64,000 nucleotides of DNA from Anaerococcus sp. Marseille-P3625 (GCF_900232825.1 NZ_OCTP01000009.1:86453-150452); one strand, 5' to 3'. Counted from the first letter of the stretch, positions 1-8,877 are shown. Notes: generated by a model not told the origin, from the sequence alone. Program-made: numbers and translations.

Positions 1-1
1 T

Positions 2-754
2 ATAGCTAAAATGTATAAAAATAGAAGCAAAGAAGATTATGTAAATAGCATATATTGGTCAATTGAATTGGAAAAAATCGCCATTCAAAGAGCTATTGAA
101 CAAACTATAACAGGTTTAAGTCACACTAGAGCAGATGGAAGTGATTGGGATAGTGCAAGATCTAATGGAGTAGAAGCTAATGCAGAAATACTTGCAATGA
201 ATTCTTCAACCATGCAACCTTCTTTGGCCTTTGATCAATGGTCGTTTAGAACAGTTAATGGAAATAAATCAGAATATGATTATTTGTTAGCTTCCAAGGG
301 AGTTGGCACAGCTGAGAATGGTCATCTTCATGCAATCTTAGATCCAGGATATTTCTTTGTAGGGTACGCTGATGTAAATAATACTGGAAGCAGATTTAAT
401 TATGCTGTTGGAGAGTTTGCAACTAATGCTAATAAGAGCGAAACAAGCACAGGCTTGGTTGGTGATTATGGATTTTCTAGATCAAATTCTTCTACGATTT
501 TATTAGAGAAATTAGGCCAAGCAAAAGCAACTAATCCTATAAAAGAACAGCCGACAGATAATAAGCTTTCAAAAGAAACTAGAGAAAAACTAGAAAAAGC
601 TGTCAAGGATTCTAAAAAGCAGATAGATGCTGCAAATTATTTGATGAAAAATTTACCTAAAACAATAGCAAAAGTATATGATAAGTTGGTTAATTTGATA
701 AAAATTGCTAATGATACAATTGCTAGTGCAGAAACTTTACTAAATAACAATTAA
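2..754 (+). CDS. CAP/SCP-like extracellular protein, 5' end cut by the window edge
   Basis: The frame is open to the left edge and the first ATG (position 11) has no ribosome binding site or signal peptide, so the true start lies upstream. The visible 247 residues have two parts. The first ~130 look like a bacterial CAP (cysteine-rich secretory protein/PR-1) domain: a helix 'ELEKIAIQRA', then 'SHTRADGS', then 'GHLHAILDPGYFFVGYA', matching the family's SHTRPDG and GHRxNILNPxFxxVG blocks. The last ~62 residues are a lysine-rich helical module that recurs at the C-terminus of the next gene. CAP proteins are normally secreted; their biochemical role in bacteria is poorly defined. The two genes are 14 bp apart and probably co-transcribed. 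Family assignment is by motif reading and is fairly confident; function is unknown. Confidence 0.7.
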   Translation: MAKMYKNRSKEDYVNSIYWSIELEKIAIQRAIEQTITGLSHTRADGSDWDSARSNGVEANAEILAMNSSTMQPSLAFDQWSFRTVNGNKSEYDYLLASKGVGTAENGHLHAILDPGYFFVGYADVNNTGSRFNYAVGEFATNANKSETSTGLVGDYGFSRSNSSTILLEKLGQAKATNPIKEQPTDNKLSKETREKLEKAVKDSKKQIDAANYLMKNLPKTIAKVYDKLVNLIKIANDTIASAETLLNNN

Positions 755-768
755 GAGAGAAGATAAAT

Positions 769-1446
769 ATGAAAAATAAATTAAAATATGGATTACTAGT
801 AATTGCCCTATCACTAGGCTTTACACTTATTAATACGCAAATTGAATCTGCTAGAAAAATTTCTTATGCAGCTACAAATTATTCAAATTCTGCATTTTAT
901 AGATCAAAAAAAACTAGAGACGCTTATCTCTCATTAACAAGTGAGCAAAGAGAAGAACTTGATAGGATGAATACTGATAATAAGGTCCCTCTTACAATTG
1001 AAGAAGTTCTTGCCACGGGCAAATATAAACTTCCTATTAGAGAAGGCGTAGATTGGCTTTATCCTTTTATGCTCGATAAGAATAAAAATGGAGAAGTTGG
1101 TGAAAATTATATAGGACCAAATAATGGCTCTCAAAGCAAAGATTCCCCTACAACGATAGTTCAAGAAACCACAGTTGAAGAAAACACCAATATAGTAGTT
1201 CCAATTAGTCCTTTAATAAGTGAAAAAACTGACGATAATTTAGAAATTGCCGAAGGAATTTCCAAAGAAACTAGACTACAACTAATGGAAGCTATAGCAA
1301 ATGCAAACAAGCAAATTGATGCTGCAGAATATTTAATGGAAAATTTCCCTAAGACTATAGCTAAGGTAGTGGATAAGTTAGAATTTTTGATAAAAGATTC
1401 TAAAGAAACTATAAAAATGGCAGAAAAACTGCTAGCAGAGAACTAA
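769..1446 (+). CDS. secreted protein with degenerate EF-hand region and C-terminal helical module
   Basis: A 225-residue exported protein whose start is supported by AGAGAAG upstream. Residues 1-35 form a signal peptide (basic MKNKLKYG, hydrophobic stretch, exit near SYAA). Residues ~45-110 contain 'KKTRDAYLSL', 'ELDRMNTDN', 'WLYPF' and 'LDKNKNGEVGEN'. The last resembles a calcium-binding loop but has Tyr where EF-hands carry Glu at position 12. The same layout recurs in the wall-anchored protein at 46314-47681. A Thr/Glu-rich linker follows, then a ~62-residue helical module 37/62 identical (hand count) to the end of the upstream CAP protein. No enzymatic motif is visible. A surface or cell-wall association is inferred from the architecture only. 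Confidence 0.65.
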   Translation: MKNKLKYGLLVIALSLGFTLINTQIESARKISYAATNYSNSAFYRSKKTRDAYLSLTSEQREELDRMNTDNKVPLTIEEVLATGKYKLPIREGVDWLYPFMLDKNKNGEVGENYIGPNNGSQSKDSPTTIVQETTVEENTNIVVPISPLISEKTDDNLEIAEGISKETRLQLMEAIANANKQIDAAEYLMENFPKTIAKVVDKLEFLIKDSKETIKMAEKLLAEN

Positions 1447-1460
1447 ATAATAACTCAAGA

Positions 1461-1486
1461 CTTCTAGTTTTAGAAGCCTTTTTTTT
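1461..1486 (+). terminator. Rho-independent terminator after the secreted-protein pair
   Basis: The six-base stem CTTCTA/TAGAAG with a GTTT loop is followed by CC and eight T residues, 15 bp after the stop codon. Confidence 0.8.
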
Positions 1487-1575
1487 ATATAAATTTAAGT
1501 TATTAAAAATAAAGCATAAAAAAATTTAAAAGATAAGGCCATTTGTGTTATACTTATACTCATGAGGAGGGGAAA

Positions 1576-2115
1576 ATGAAAAATTTAACAACCAGAAAAT
1601 TAACTTTTATAGCTTTATTTACAGCTTTGGTTTACATATTTACCAGATTTTTTCAAGTTCAAATACCAACACCATTTGGCAATACCATGTTTCACTTAGG
1701 AAATGTATTTTGCGTTTTGGCAGGTATTTTATTAGGACCAGTTTACGGAGGACTTGCTGGCGGCTTAGGTTCTGCCTTATACGATCTTTTTGATCCAATA
1801 TATTTTGTGTCAGCTCCAACTACCTTTATTTTTAAATTTTTGATGGGTTTTGTAGCTGGTAAAGTTTTTGAAAAAAACAAAGTAATAGAAAATAAACACA
1901 TTATCAAAGCTGCTATTTGTGGGCAATTAACCTACACAATTTTGTATCTTTCAAAAAATTTTATTAGAAATTTATTTATATTAAATCTTACTATGGAGGC
2001 AACTTTAAGCGAGATGGCTATTAAGGGTGGAGTTTCTTTGACCAATGCAATTATCTCTATAATAGTTTCATCAGTTTTGGCTCTTCCTTTGCTAAAAAGA
2101 TTTGATTTTGAATAA
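1576..2115 (+). CDS. ECF transporter S component (substrate unassigned)
   Basis: A 179-residue hydrophobic protein with about five or six membrane segments. It resembles the S (substrate-capture) subunits of energy-coupling factor vitamin transporters: N-terminal 'RKLTFIALFTALVY', a 'PTPFGNTMFHLGN' loop and a glycine-rich 'LLGPVYGGLAGGLGSALYD' segment. S components pair with a shared EcfA/A'/T module, not encoded in this window. I chose ATG 1576 over an in-frame codon at 1543 because GAGGAGGGG sits directly before it and the protein then begins with a normal S-component N-terminus. No recognisable riboswitch fits in the ~90 bp upstream, so the vitamin cannot be inferred. Confidence 0.75.
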   Translation: MKNLTTRKLTFIALFTALVYIFTRFFQVQIPTPFGNTMFHLGNVFCVLAGILLGPVYGGLAGGLGSALYDLFDPIYFVSAPTTFIFKFLMGFVAGKVFEKNKVIENKHIIKAAICGQLTYTILYLSKNFIRNLFILNLTMEATLSEMAIKGGVSLTNAIISIIVSSVLALPLLKRFDFE

Positions 2116-2157
2116 GCAATTCTAAAAATGGGTAAGATTATCTACAAAGGAGTGTTT

Positions 2158-2577
2158 ATGGATTACAAAAAATTTGACAACAAAATTGTTTTAAGACTTA
2201 AAGCTTGCGATAAGATAATTGAATCATTAGAAACTGTAGCAAAAAAGGAAAATATAAGAGCTTGTCATTTTCAAGGAATTGGAGCTTGTAACGAATTAAA
2301 AATTGGACTATTTCACAAAGGTGCAAGTGACTATGATTGGAAAACTTACAATGAAGATTTTGAGATAACTTCACTAATGGGAAATATCACGATTTTTGAA
2401 GATAAGCCTCTCGTGCATGCTCATATCACTTGTGCAAGAGAAAACCTAGAAATTATCGGTGGACATCTAAGCGAAGCCACTTGTTCACTAACAGCAGAAA
2501 TATTTATCGATGTCATCGATGGTGAGATTATCAAAAAACACGATGATGAAGCTTCCATAAATATAATGGAATTTTAG
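2158..2577 (+). CDS. PPC/DUF296 (PCC) domain protein
   Basis: A 139-residue single-domain protein of the plants-and-prokaryotes-conserved (PPC, DUF296) family. Visible signatures are 'ENIRACHFQGIGACNELKIG', 'EITSLMGNI' and 'LVHAHITCARENLEIIGGHL', where the histidines form the family's putative metal-binding trimer site. In plants the domain accompanies AT-hooks in DNA-binding proteins; stand-alone bacterial versions have no agreed function. The start at ATG 2158 follows AAAGGAG; an in-frame ATG 30 bp upstream lacks a ribosome site. It lies 42 bp after the S-component gene and 8 bp before the CpXC gene, suggesting one operon. Confidence 0.8.
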   Translation: MDYKKFDNKIVLRLKACDKIIESLETVAKKENIRACHFQGIGACNELKIGLFHKGASDYDWKTYNEDFEITSLMGNITIFEDKPLVHAHITCARENLEIIGGHLSEATCSLTAEIFIDVIDGEIIKKHDDEASINIMEF

Positions 2578-2585
2578 GAGATAAT

Positions 2586-3227
2586 ATGCAAACAAGAGAA
2601 AAAACTTTTGGAATAACTTGCCCATCTTGTGGAAATACTTTTGAAGAAAGTCTAAATACTGCAATATTTTCATCAACCTTAGATAGGCAATTGATTCTTA
2701 AAAATGAATTTGGAAAAATAATTTGTCCTGAGTGTGGCCATGAATTTATTCTAAATTATAAATTCGTCTACACTGATGAAGATATCAAGTTTATGCTAGT
2801 AAATGATCCTAAATTTACGGATTTAAAATTTAGACTTGTTTTTTTAACAAGCCTAGAATTATTGGATAAATCAAGAAAAGAAGAGCAGGAAAAATTCCTT
2901 ACTCGTATGTGTACGGATATTGAAGAAGTTCGTGAAAAGATTATTATCTTTGAAAATTATTTGTCCGATAAGGCTATTGAATTATTAAAATATATTCTGC
3001 TAGAAAGCGAAGAATTGGAATTTAACCATGACGATGTAAGCTCTTTTAGACTAGTTGATAGTGACAGATTTTTGATAAAAACGGCAAGTGGAGAAGAATA
3101 TACCCTAGCTTTTGTAAGAGAAGTTTATGATAAAATTCTTCAACAATACAAGGGAATGTTTGATGCAAACAAAGTAGAAAAAGTCGATAAAACTTGGGCT
3201 TACGAATTTTTGAAAAAACACAGATAA
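2586..3227 (+). CDS. CpXC domain protein
   Basis: A 213-residue cytoplasmic protein beginning with a CpXC domain. It has two Cys pairs, 'CPSCG' (residues ~11-15) and 'CPECG' (~47-51), the family's predicted zinc knuckles, separated by a beta-rich segment. The remaining ~150 residues are charged and predicted helical, with no catalytic motif. CpXC proteins are known only as a conserved domain family, so no function is assigned. The gene has a clear AGGAG site and is followed by a strong terminator, closing the three-gene unit that starts with the S component. Confidence 0.75.
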   Translation: MQTREKTFGITCPSCGNTFEESLNTAIFSSTLDRQLILKNEFGKIICPECGHEFILNYKFVYTDEDIKFMLVNDPKFTDLKFRLVFLTSLELLDKSRKEEQEKFLTRMCTDIEEVREKIIIFENYLSDKAIELLKYILLESEELEFNHDDVSSFRLVDSDRFLIKTASGEEYTLAFVREVYDKILQQYKGMFDANKVEKVDKTWAYEFLKKHR

Positions 3228-3233
3228 TTTAAT

Positions 3234-3283
3234 ATCGCATTTGAGAAAAGTTAAATGAAACTTTTTTCAATTGCGATTTTTTT
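3234..3283 (+). terminator. Rho-independent terminator after CpXC gene
   Basis: A long hairpin with outer stem ATCGCA/TGCGAT and inner stem TTGAGAAAAGTT pairing with AACTTTTTTCAA is followed by seven T residues. Confidence 0.85.
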
Positions 3284-3370
3284 GTTTAAAAAGATTTGTG
3301 GAAAATGTATAATAATATTATTACTAAGCTAATTATGGTATGATATTAATAATAGCTTATCGGAGGTATT

Positions 3371-4570
3371 ATGAAAAAATTAGGAAAAATTATTCTTGCC
3401 CTACTTATAGTAGCTGGTGTTGGATTTACTGGCTATACTTTAGGTTCTAGCATGAATACAAATAATAGTACAAGCAGTCGTGATAGCCAACATATCAAAG
3501 ATATGAAAGGACTAGAGGCTTTATTAAAGCAAAATTTCTTGTTTGATTTTACAGAGGATCAACTATATGAGGGATCTTTGAAAGGAATGTTTGCAAATTT
3601 AGGAGATCCTTATACTTCTTATTATACAGCTGATGAATATAAGAAACTTATGGAAACTCTTGATGGTCGCTATCAAGGAATTGGTGTTACCGTTCAAGCA
3701 AGCAAGGAAGGCTATATAAAAGTTGTACAAGTTTTTGACAATTCACCAGCAAAAACAGCAGGAATGTTACCAGGAGATTATATTACCAAAGTAAATGGGA
3801 AAATTTTCTCTTCTGAAGAAATGGACGATGCTGTTGCTGAAATAAAAGGTGAGCCAGGAACAAAGGTAAAACTTACAATTCTTAGAGAAAATGAAGATGG
3901 CACAAATTCCAAAGAATTTGACATAGATGTCGATAGAGCTGATGTTACTGTCGACACTATAGAAGATGATATTATGGAAGTTGACGGCAAAAAAATTGGC
4001 TACATCCATATTTTAGCCTTTGATGATGTAACTTGGGATGATTTTTCTCTTGCCTATAATAGATTAAAAGGCGAAAATATAGATGGCCTTGTTTTAGATG
4101 TTAGAGATAATCCAGGTGGATCCTTAGATGTAGTATTAGATATTGCTGATAATTTCTTAGATGAAGGAACTATTGTTACTACTAAAGATAAAAACGACAA
4201 TGAAATAGTAGAAAAAAGCGATGCAGATTACGATGATATCCCAATGGTTCTTATACAAAACGAAAACTCAGCATCAGCAAGTGAAATTTTAGCTGGAGCA
4301 TTAAAAGATAGAAAACGTGCAAAAATTGTCGGCACCCAATCTTTTGGTAAGGGCATTGTACAAAAAATCTTTGATCTAGAAAATGGAACTGGAGCAAAAA
4401 TCACCATAAGTGAATATTTCACACCAAGTGGTAATAAGATTCACAAAATAGGAGTTACACCAGATATTGAAGTGGAAGCTGATGAAGATTTTGATATAAG
4501 CAAAAAAGATTTGAAAAACGACAAACAATTTATTTACGCATTGACAGAACTATTAGATGAATTGAAGTAA
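3371..4570 (+). CDS. S41 C-terminal processing protease (CtpA-type) with PDZ domain
   Basis: A 399-residue membrane-anchored protease with an N-terminal hydrophobic segment (residues ~5-27) acting as uncleaved anchor or signal. A PDZ domain follows at ~95-180 ('GRYQGIGVTVQ', 'SPAKTAGMLPGDYITKVNG'), then the S41 fold at ~200-375. The catalytic pair is visible: Ser302 in 'NSASASE' and Lys327 in 'SFGKG'. Their 25-residue spacing equals that of E. coli Tsp (430/455). 'LDVRDNPGGSL' is the conserved oxyanion strand. CtpA/CtpB-type proteases cleave exported or membrane proteins at C-terminal tails. CGGAGG precedes the start. The gene lies 12 bp before the first mgtE and could be co-transcribed with it. 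Confidence 0.9.
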   Translation: MKKLGKIILALLIVAGVGFTGYTLGSSMNTNNSTSSRDSQHIKDMKGLEALLKQNFLFDFTEDQLYEGSLKGMFANLGDPYTSYYTADEYKKLMETLDGRYQGIGVTVQASKEGYIKVVQVFDNSPAKTAGMLPGDYITKVNGKIFSSEEMDDAVAEIKGEPGTKVKLTILRENEDGTNSKEFDIDVDRADVTVDTIEDDIMEVDGKKIGYIHILAFDDVTWDDFSLAYNRLKGENIDGLVLDVRDNPGGSLDVVLDIADNFLDEGTIVTTKDKNDNEIVEKSDADYDDIPMVLIQNENSASASEILAGALKDRKRAKIVGTQSFGKGIVQKIFDLENGTGAKITISEYFTPSGNKIHKIGVTPDIEVEADEDFDISKKDLKNDKQFIYALTELLDELK

Positions 4571-4582
4571 AGGATCTTAGCC

Positions 4583-5953
4583 ATGAATACCTACTCAACA
4601 ATTGAAGAAAAATTAAAAGAGCTTAGGTATCTTTTAGATAAGAAAAGCCTAATCGAGCTTAAAGAATTATTAAATAGAACAAACTCCATGGATATAGTGG
4701 AGTTTATTGAAGATTTGCCAGCAGAAGAAGCACTTCTTGTCTTTAGGTTATTAAGAAAAGATGATGCTAGGGAAGTATTTGCCGAACTTGATAGTGATGA
4801 TAAGGAAAAACTTCAAGCAGGCCTTAACGATAAAGAATTTAAGGATTTATTAGATGACCTTAACTTCGATGATATGATCGATACCCTAGAAGAAATGCCA
4901 GCGGCTCTTGTTAAAGATATCTTACAATCAACTGATAGCAAAACCAGGAAATTGGTAAATGAATATTTGCAATTTCCTGAAGATTCTGCTGCAAGCTTGA
5001 TGACCACAGAATTTGTGGAATTAAGCCCAGATATGACAGTTGGAGAAAGTCTAAAACTAATTGAGGAAGTTGGCAAAGATAAGGTTATTGTCTACACTTC
5101 TTATGTAACCAACAAAGCTAAGGAGCTTTTAGGTTATGTTTCTTTAAGATCAATGGTAACTAGCGATGAAGATGTAAAAATCAAAGATCTTATGTTTGAA
5201 GATGTAATATCAGTAAGAACGACAGAAGATCAAGAAGATGTAGCTCACGTCTTTCAAAAATATGGTTTTACAGCTTTGCCTGTTGTAGATAAAACTGGAA
5301 AACTTGTAGGAATTATCACAGTAGATGATATTATGTGGATAATCGAACAAGAGGCAACAGAAGACTTCCAACGTATAGCAGCTACAAGTCCAGAAGAAGA
5401 AGATTATTCAAAAATGAGTCCTTGGGAATTGGCAAAAAATAGAATCCCTTGGCTTATGTTTTTGATGATATCTGGAGCTTTTACATCGACAATTTTAAAA
5501 AGCTATGAAGATGTTATACAAACAGTAATAGCCTTAAATATGTTTATACCAATGCTTACTGGTTCAGGTGGAAATGCTGGAAGCCAAGCATCAACTCTTG
5601 TAATTCGTGCTATGGCAACCAATGATATCAATTCAAAAGATTGGTTAAAAGTTTTATCAAAGGAAATGCTTGTTGGTTTAATCTGTGGACTAGTCTTAGG
5701 CTTTGTAGCTTTTTTAAAATGCTATTTCTTTGATAAAGTTTCTATAACCATTGCACTAGTTGTTGGATTTGCAATATTGTCTATAATAATAATGGCAAAA
5801 TCTATTGGCTCTATTCTTCCAATTGTCGCAAAAAAACTTGGAGCAGATCCTGCCATAATGGCAAGCCCTCTTATTACGACAATTGTAGATAGCTTAGGAT
5901 TAATTATATATTTCAAAATTGCTCAAACATTACTTCCAGGCCTTTTGGTCTAA
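4583..5953 (+). CDS. mgtE: magnesium transporter MgtE, copy 1
   Basis: A 456-residue Mg2+ channel/transporter with the full MgtE layout. It has a soluble N domain of short helical repeats (~1-130, 'DIVEFIEDLPAEEA'), two CBS domains (~135-260, ending 'GIITVDDIMWIIEQEATED') and five C-terminal membrane helices (~285-456, with 'TGSGGNAGSQASTLVIRAMA', the pore signature). In the family the N and CBS domains sense cytoplasmic Mg2+ and close the pore. AAAGGA lies 8 bp before the start. A second full-length mgtE follows 20 bp downstream; the two proteins are about two-thirds identical by eye, with blocks of near-identical DNA. No magnesium riboswitch is visible upstream. Confidence 0.93.
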   Translation: MNTYSTIEEKLKELRYLLDKKSLIELKELLNRTNSMDIVEFIEDLPAEEALLVFRLLRKDDAREVFAELDSDDKEKLQAGLNDKEFKDLLDDLNFDDMIDTLEEMPAALVKDILQSTDSKTRKLVNEYLQFPEDSAASLMTTEFVELSPDMTVGESLKLIEEVGKDKVIVYTSYVTNKAKELLGYVSLRSMVTSDEDVKIKDLMFEDVISVRTTEDQEDVAHVFQKYGFTALPVVDKTGKLVGIITVDDIMWIIEQEATEDFQRIAATSPEEEDYSKMSPWELAKNRIPWLMFLMISGAFTSTILKSYEDVIQTVIALNMFIPMLTGSGGNAGSQASTLVIRAMATNDINSKDWLKVLSKEMLVGLICGLVLGFVAFLKCYFFDKVSITIALVVGFAILSIIIMAKSIGSILPIVAKKLGADPAIMASPLITTIVDSLGLIIYFKIAQTLLPGLLV

Positions 5954-5973
5954 AATAACAAGGAGACGATTTT

Positions 5974-7338
5974 ATGTATGCATATAAATCTAGCGAAGAA
6001 AGATTAATAGAATTAAAATATCTTCTTGATAAAAAAAGAACTGCAGAATTATCCGAGCTTTTAAGAAGAACAAATCCAGTTGATATAGTGGAATTTATCG
6101 AAGATCTATCTTCTGAAGAAGCTCTTGTGGTTTTTAGACTTCTAAAAAAAGACGATGCAGTTGAAGTTTTTGCGGCACTTGATAGTGACGATAAGGAAAG
6201 ACTCCAACAAGGTCTAAAAGAAGATGAGTTTAGAAGCTTATTAAGAGAGCTTAATTTCGATGATATGATCGATACCCTAGAAGAAATGCCAGCTGCCATG
6301 GTTCAAAGAATTTTGCGCACAGCAGATAAAGCTAGGCGTGATTTGGTAAATAAGTATTTGCAATTTCCAGAAGATTCTGCTGGAACTTTGATGACAACAG
6401 AATTTGTAGAAGTTAAACCTTATATGACAGTTAGGCAAGCTTTAGACCATATAAAAAAGGTTGGCCATGACAAAGTAACTATCTACACCTGCTATGTCAC
6501 AAGCCCTACTAAAAAACTTTTGGGTTATGTTTCCCTAAGGTCAATTGTAACAAATACAAAAGAAACCTTAATTGGCGATTTGATGTATGAAGATGTAATT
6601 TCAGTGACAACTACTGAAGATCAAGAAGATGTTGCTTATACTTTCCAGAAATACGGATTTACAGCTCTTCCTGTTGTAGATAACACCAACAGATTAGTCG
6701 GAGTTATTACAGTTGACGATATTATGTGGATAATCGAACAAGAGGCGACAGAAGACTTCCAACGTATAGCAGCTACAACTCCAGATGAGCTTGATTATTC
6801 TAAAGCAAGTCCCTTTTCTTTGGCAAAAAATAGGATTCCTTGGTTGATGTTTTTGATGATATCAGCAACCTTTACATCTACAATCCTAAAATCTTATCAA
6901 TCCGTAATACAAGCTGTTATAGCTTTAAATATGTTTATACCAATATTAACAGACTCTGGCGGAAATGCTGGAAGCCAAGCATCAACCCTTGTAATCCGTG
7001 CCATGGCGACCAATGATATTAACACCAAAGACTGGCTAAAAGTTTTATTAAAAGAAATAAGCGTTGGTTTAATTTGTGGGCTAGCTTTAGGATTTGTGGC
7101 GTTTTTAAAATGCTATTTCTTTGATAAGGTTGACCTTAGTGTTTCACTTATAGTTGCTCTTACGATTATAGGAATAGTTATTATGGCAAAAGCCGTCGGC
7201 TCACTTTTGCCAATGATAGCAGAAAAACTAGGCTTTGACCCAGCTATAATGGCAAGCCCATTAATTTCGACAATACTTGACTCCTTGTCATTAATTGTTT
7301 ATTTTACAATAGCAAAAACTATAATTCCTGGAATATAA
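5974..7338 (+). CDS. mgtE: magnesium transporter MgtE, copy 2
   Basis: A 454-residue tandem paralogue of the preceding gene with the same domains: N domain, CBS pair and five membrane helices. The pore motif reads 'TDSGGNAGSQASTL', with Asp replacing the Gly of copy 1 in the TGSGG stretch. Start ATG 5974 follows AAGGAG. All domains are intact, so both copies are likely functional. The 61-nt stretch 6718-6778, encoding the end of the second CBS domain, differs from copy 1 at one base while flanking codons have drifted. This suggests recent duplication or gene conversion. The two may have split roles, such as different Mg2+ set points or Co2+/Mg2+ preference, but the sequence does not say. Confidence 0.92.
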   Translation: MYAYKSSEERLIELKYLLDKKRTAELSELLRRTNPVDIVEFIEDLSSEEALVVFRLLKKDDAVEVFAALDSDDKERLQQGLKEDEFRSLLRELNFDDMIDTLEEMPAAMVQRILRTADKARRDLVNKYLQFPEDSAGTLMTTEFVEVKPYMTVRQALDHIKKVGHDKVTIYTCYVTSPTKKLLGYVSLRSIVTNTKETLIGDLMYEDVISVTTTEDQEDVAYTFQKYGFTALPVVDNTNRLVGVITVDDIMWIIEQEATEDFQRIAATTPDELDYSKASPFSLAKNRIPWLMFLMISATFTSTILKSYQSVIQAVIALNMFIPILTDSGGNAGSQASTLVIRAMATNDINTKDWLKVLLKEISVGLICGLALGFVAFLKCYFFDKVDLSVSLIVALTIIGIVIMAKAVGSLLPMIAEKLGFDPAIMASPLISTILDSLSLIVYFTIAKTIIPGI

Positions 7339-7354
7339 GTTCAAAAGTAGATTT

Positions 7355-8053
7355 ATGATAACTAGCGTAAATTTTAAAATTCCTCACAGTATGTGTGATA
7401 GATTTGGAAATCTAAGCCTTAGAAATCTTGTTGGACTTATGGTTGAAACATCGATTATTCAAGCACAAGAAGCCGAAAAGAATATAGACACTAAAAATCT
7501 TAGACGGATACTCTACTGTCGGGATATAAAAATAAAAGAGACCATAAAAGCAGAAGAAGAGATAAAAATTACAACGATGCCACTAGAAATGGACAAATTT
7601 TATTGCCATAGAAATTTCTGCGTGGAAAAAGATGGCAAGATTTTAGTAAAAGCCTATGCGAGATTTTTTATTCTTGATATCAATAGGCTTAGACCAATAA
7701 AAGCAAGTGATGAATTTAAAAAAGCTTATAGCAAAGAAAAGGGAATTTATAGGCCTGAAAAAATTACTTACAGAGATGATTTTACTAATGAAAAAAGAAT
7801 TTTTGTTAGAAATAGCGATATTGACACAAATTTTCATGTAAATAATGCCGTATATTTTGACTACATCCTAGATTATTTGGATATTTATAGCAAAGATATT
7901 TCTTATGTGAATATGGTCTATAAAAACGAAATTAGAGATAAAAAATCCATCTTGGCAGAGTCGGTTTTCTATGATAATCAAATTGATTTTAGGTTAAAAT
8001 CTAAGGATTCTAAACGTATCTACACCTATGGGAAAATAATAAAAAATGTATAA
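7355..8053 (+). CDS. acyl-ACP thioesterase (double hot-dog)
   Basis: A 232-residue protein of the bacterial acyl-ACP thioesterase family related to plant FatA/FatB. These enzymes hydrolyse acyl-ACP to free fatty acid and stop chain elongation. Two hot-dog repeats are visible: residues ~5-110 ('HSMCDRFGNLSLRNLVGLMV') and ~145-230 ('VRNSDIDTNFHVNNAVYFDY'). The second holds the D-x-N-x-H triad (DTNFH) that is catalytic in plant enzymes. The length matches bacterial members. It starts 16 bp after mgtE with only a weak ribosome site, suggesting coupling, and its stop overlaps the HD gene's start by 8 bp. Confidence 0.85.
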   Translation: MITSVNFKIPHSMCDRFGNLSLRNLVGLMVETSIIQAQEAEKNIDTKNLRRILYCRDIKIKETIKAEEEIKITTMPLEMDKFYCHRNFCVEKDGKILVKAYARFFILDINRLRPIKASDEFKKAYSKEKGIYRPEKITYRDDFTNEKRIFVRNSDIDTNFHVNNAVYFDYILDYLDIYSKDISYVNMVYKNEIRDKKSILAESVFYDNQIDFRLKSKDSKRIYTYGKIIKNV

Positions 8054-8699
8054 AAAAGATTTTGGAAATATACCCAATAAAGACAAAATAATATCCTATC
8101 TTGAGGAAGGCTATGAAAAAAATCCTGGCAAATGGGTCTTACATTCACGGATAATAGGAAAAACAGCTTACAATATAGCAAAAGAAATTAATCTAGATCC
8201 TGATGTTGCCTTTGCTTGCGGAGCCTTACACGATATAGGGAAAATGAGTGGAGCAAAAGATGCTAAGCATTTTTTAAATGGTTATAAGATTCTTAGAGCT
8301 GATTCATATTTTTTTCCAGCAAGAATTGCCCTAAGCCATAGTTTTCAAATACAAAACATCGATTCCTATGTTGGCAAATACAATATTTCTGAAATGGATA
8401 AAAAATTTGTGGAAAATTTCTTAACCTACATCACTTACAACGATTATGACTTATTGATTCAACTTTTAGATGGAATTATTAAAACAGGATATCTGGGAGT
8501 AGAAAAAAGAGCTGAAGGAGTCCTTGAAAAACATGGATCAAATCCCTATTTTGTCCAAAGAAAAGAAAGAATTTACCAACTAGAAGAATATTTTCAAAAT
8601 AAATTAAAAAAGCCAATAAAAGCTTATATGCCAAGGCAGAGATGGTACAAATTTCCTTATTCTTTGTACAGGAATGATCATAAGAATTTGCAAAAATAA
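8046..8699 (+). CDS. HD-domain phosphohydrolase-like protein
   Basis: A 217-residue soluble protein with an HD metal-dependent phosphohydrolase domain. The first histidine is in 'VLHSRIIGKTAYNIA', followed by the doublet 'ACGALHDIGKM' (residues ~57-67) and further His/Asp residues in 'ALSHSF' and 'YNDYDL'. The C-terminal ~70 residues are basic and aromatic. HD domains act on nucleotides or phosphate esters; the fold also occurs in tRNA- and (p)ppGpp-processing enzymes. The exact substrate cannot be read from sequence. The 8-bp overlap with the thioesterase gene indicates translational coupling. A second, unrelated HD protein lies at 34157-34741. Confidence 0.75.
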   Translation: MYKKDFGNIPNKDKIISYLEEGYEKNPGKWVLHSRIIGKTAYNIAKEINLDPDVAFACGALHDIGKMSGAKDAKHFLNGYKILRADSYFFPARIALSHSFQIQNIDSYVGKYNISEMDKKFVENFLTYITYNDYDLLIQLLDGIIKTGYLGVEKRAEGVLEKHGSNPYFVQRKERIYQLEEYFQNKLKKPIKAYMPRQRWYKFPYSLYRNDHKNLQK

Positions 8700-8740
8700 G
8701 TTTTTGCTGTATATTATTAGTGAATTTATTTTACCATATC

Positions 8741-8768
8741 GAGAGGGCATCAAGCCTTCTCTTTTATT
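8741..8768 (+). terminator. probable terminator after the HD gene
   Basis: The eight-pair stem GAGAGGGC/GCCTTCTC (one G-T) with a short loop is followed by TTTTATTT. The T run is interrupted, so strength is uncertain. Confidence 0.6.
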
Positions 8769-8818
8769 TGGGAAATTACATAGAAATAAAAAAGAATTTA
8801 TATTTTTCAAATAAAAAT

Positions 8819-8847
8819 TTGACAAAGAAATTTTATAGTGGTAAACT
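8819..8847 (+). promoter_or_regulatory. sigma-A-type promoter for the methionine T-box operon
   Basis: TTGACA (8819-8824) and TAAACT (8842-8847) are separated by 17 bp, about 30 bp before the T-box leader begins. Confidence 0.65.
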
Positions 8848-8877
8848 CTTTCTATCAAACAGATTAATAAACCAAAA

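Noticed and set aside
1490..1575. Riboswitch upstream of the ECF S component
   Set aside because: The gap is too short and holds no conserved aptamer motif.
8604..8858. Reverse-strand 84-residue frame over the HD gene end and terminator
   Set aside because: Antisense to a well-supported gene and terminator; composition is not protein-like and no ribosome site is present.
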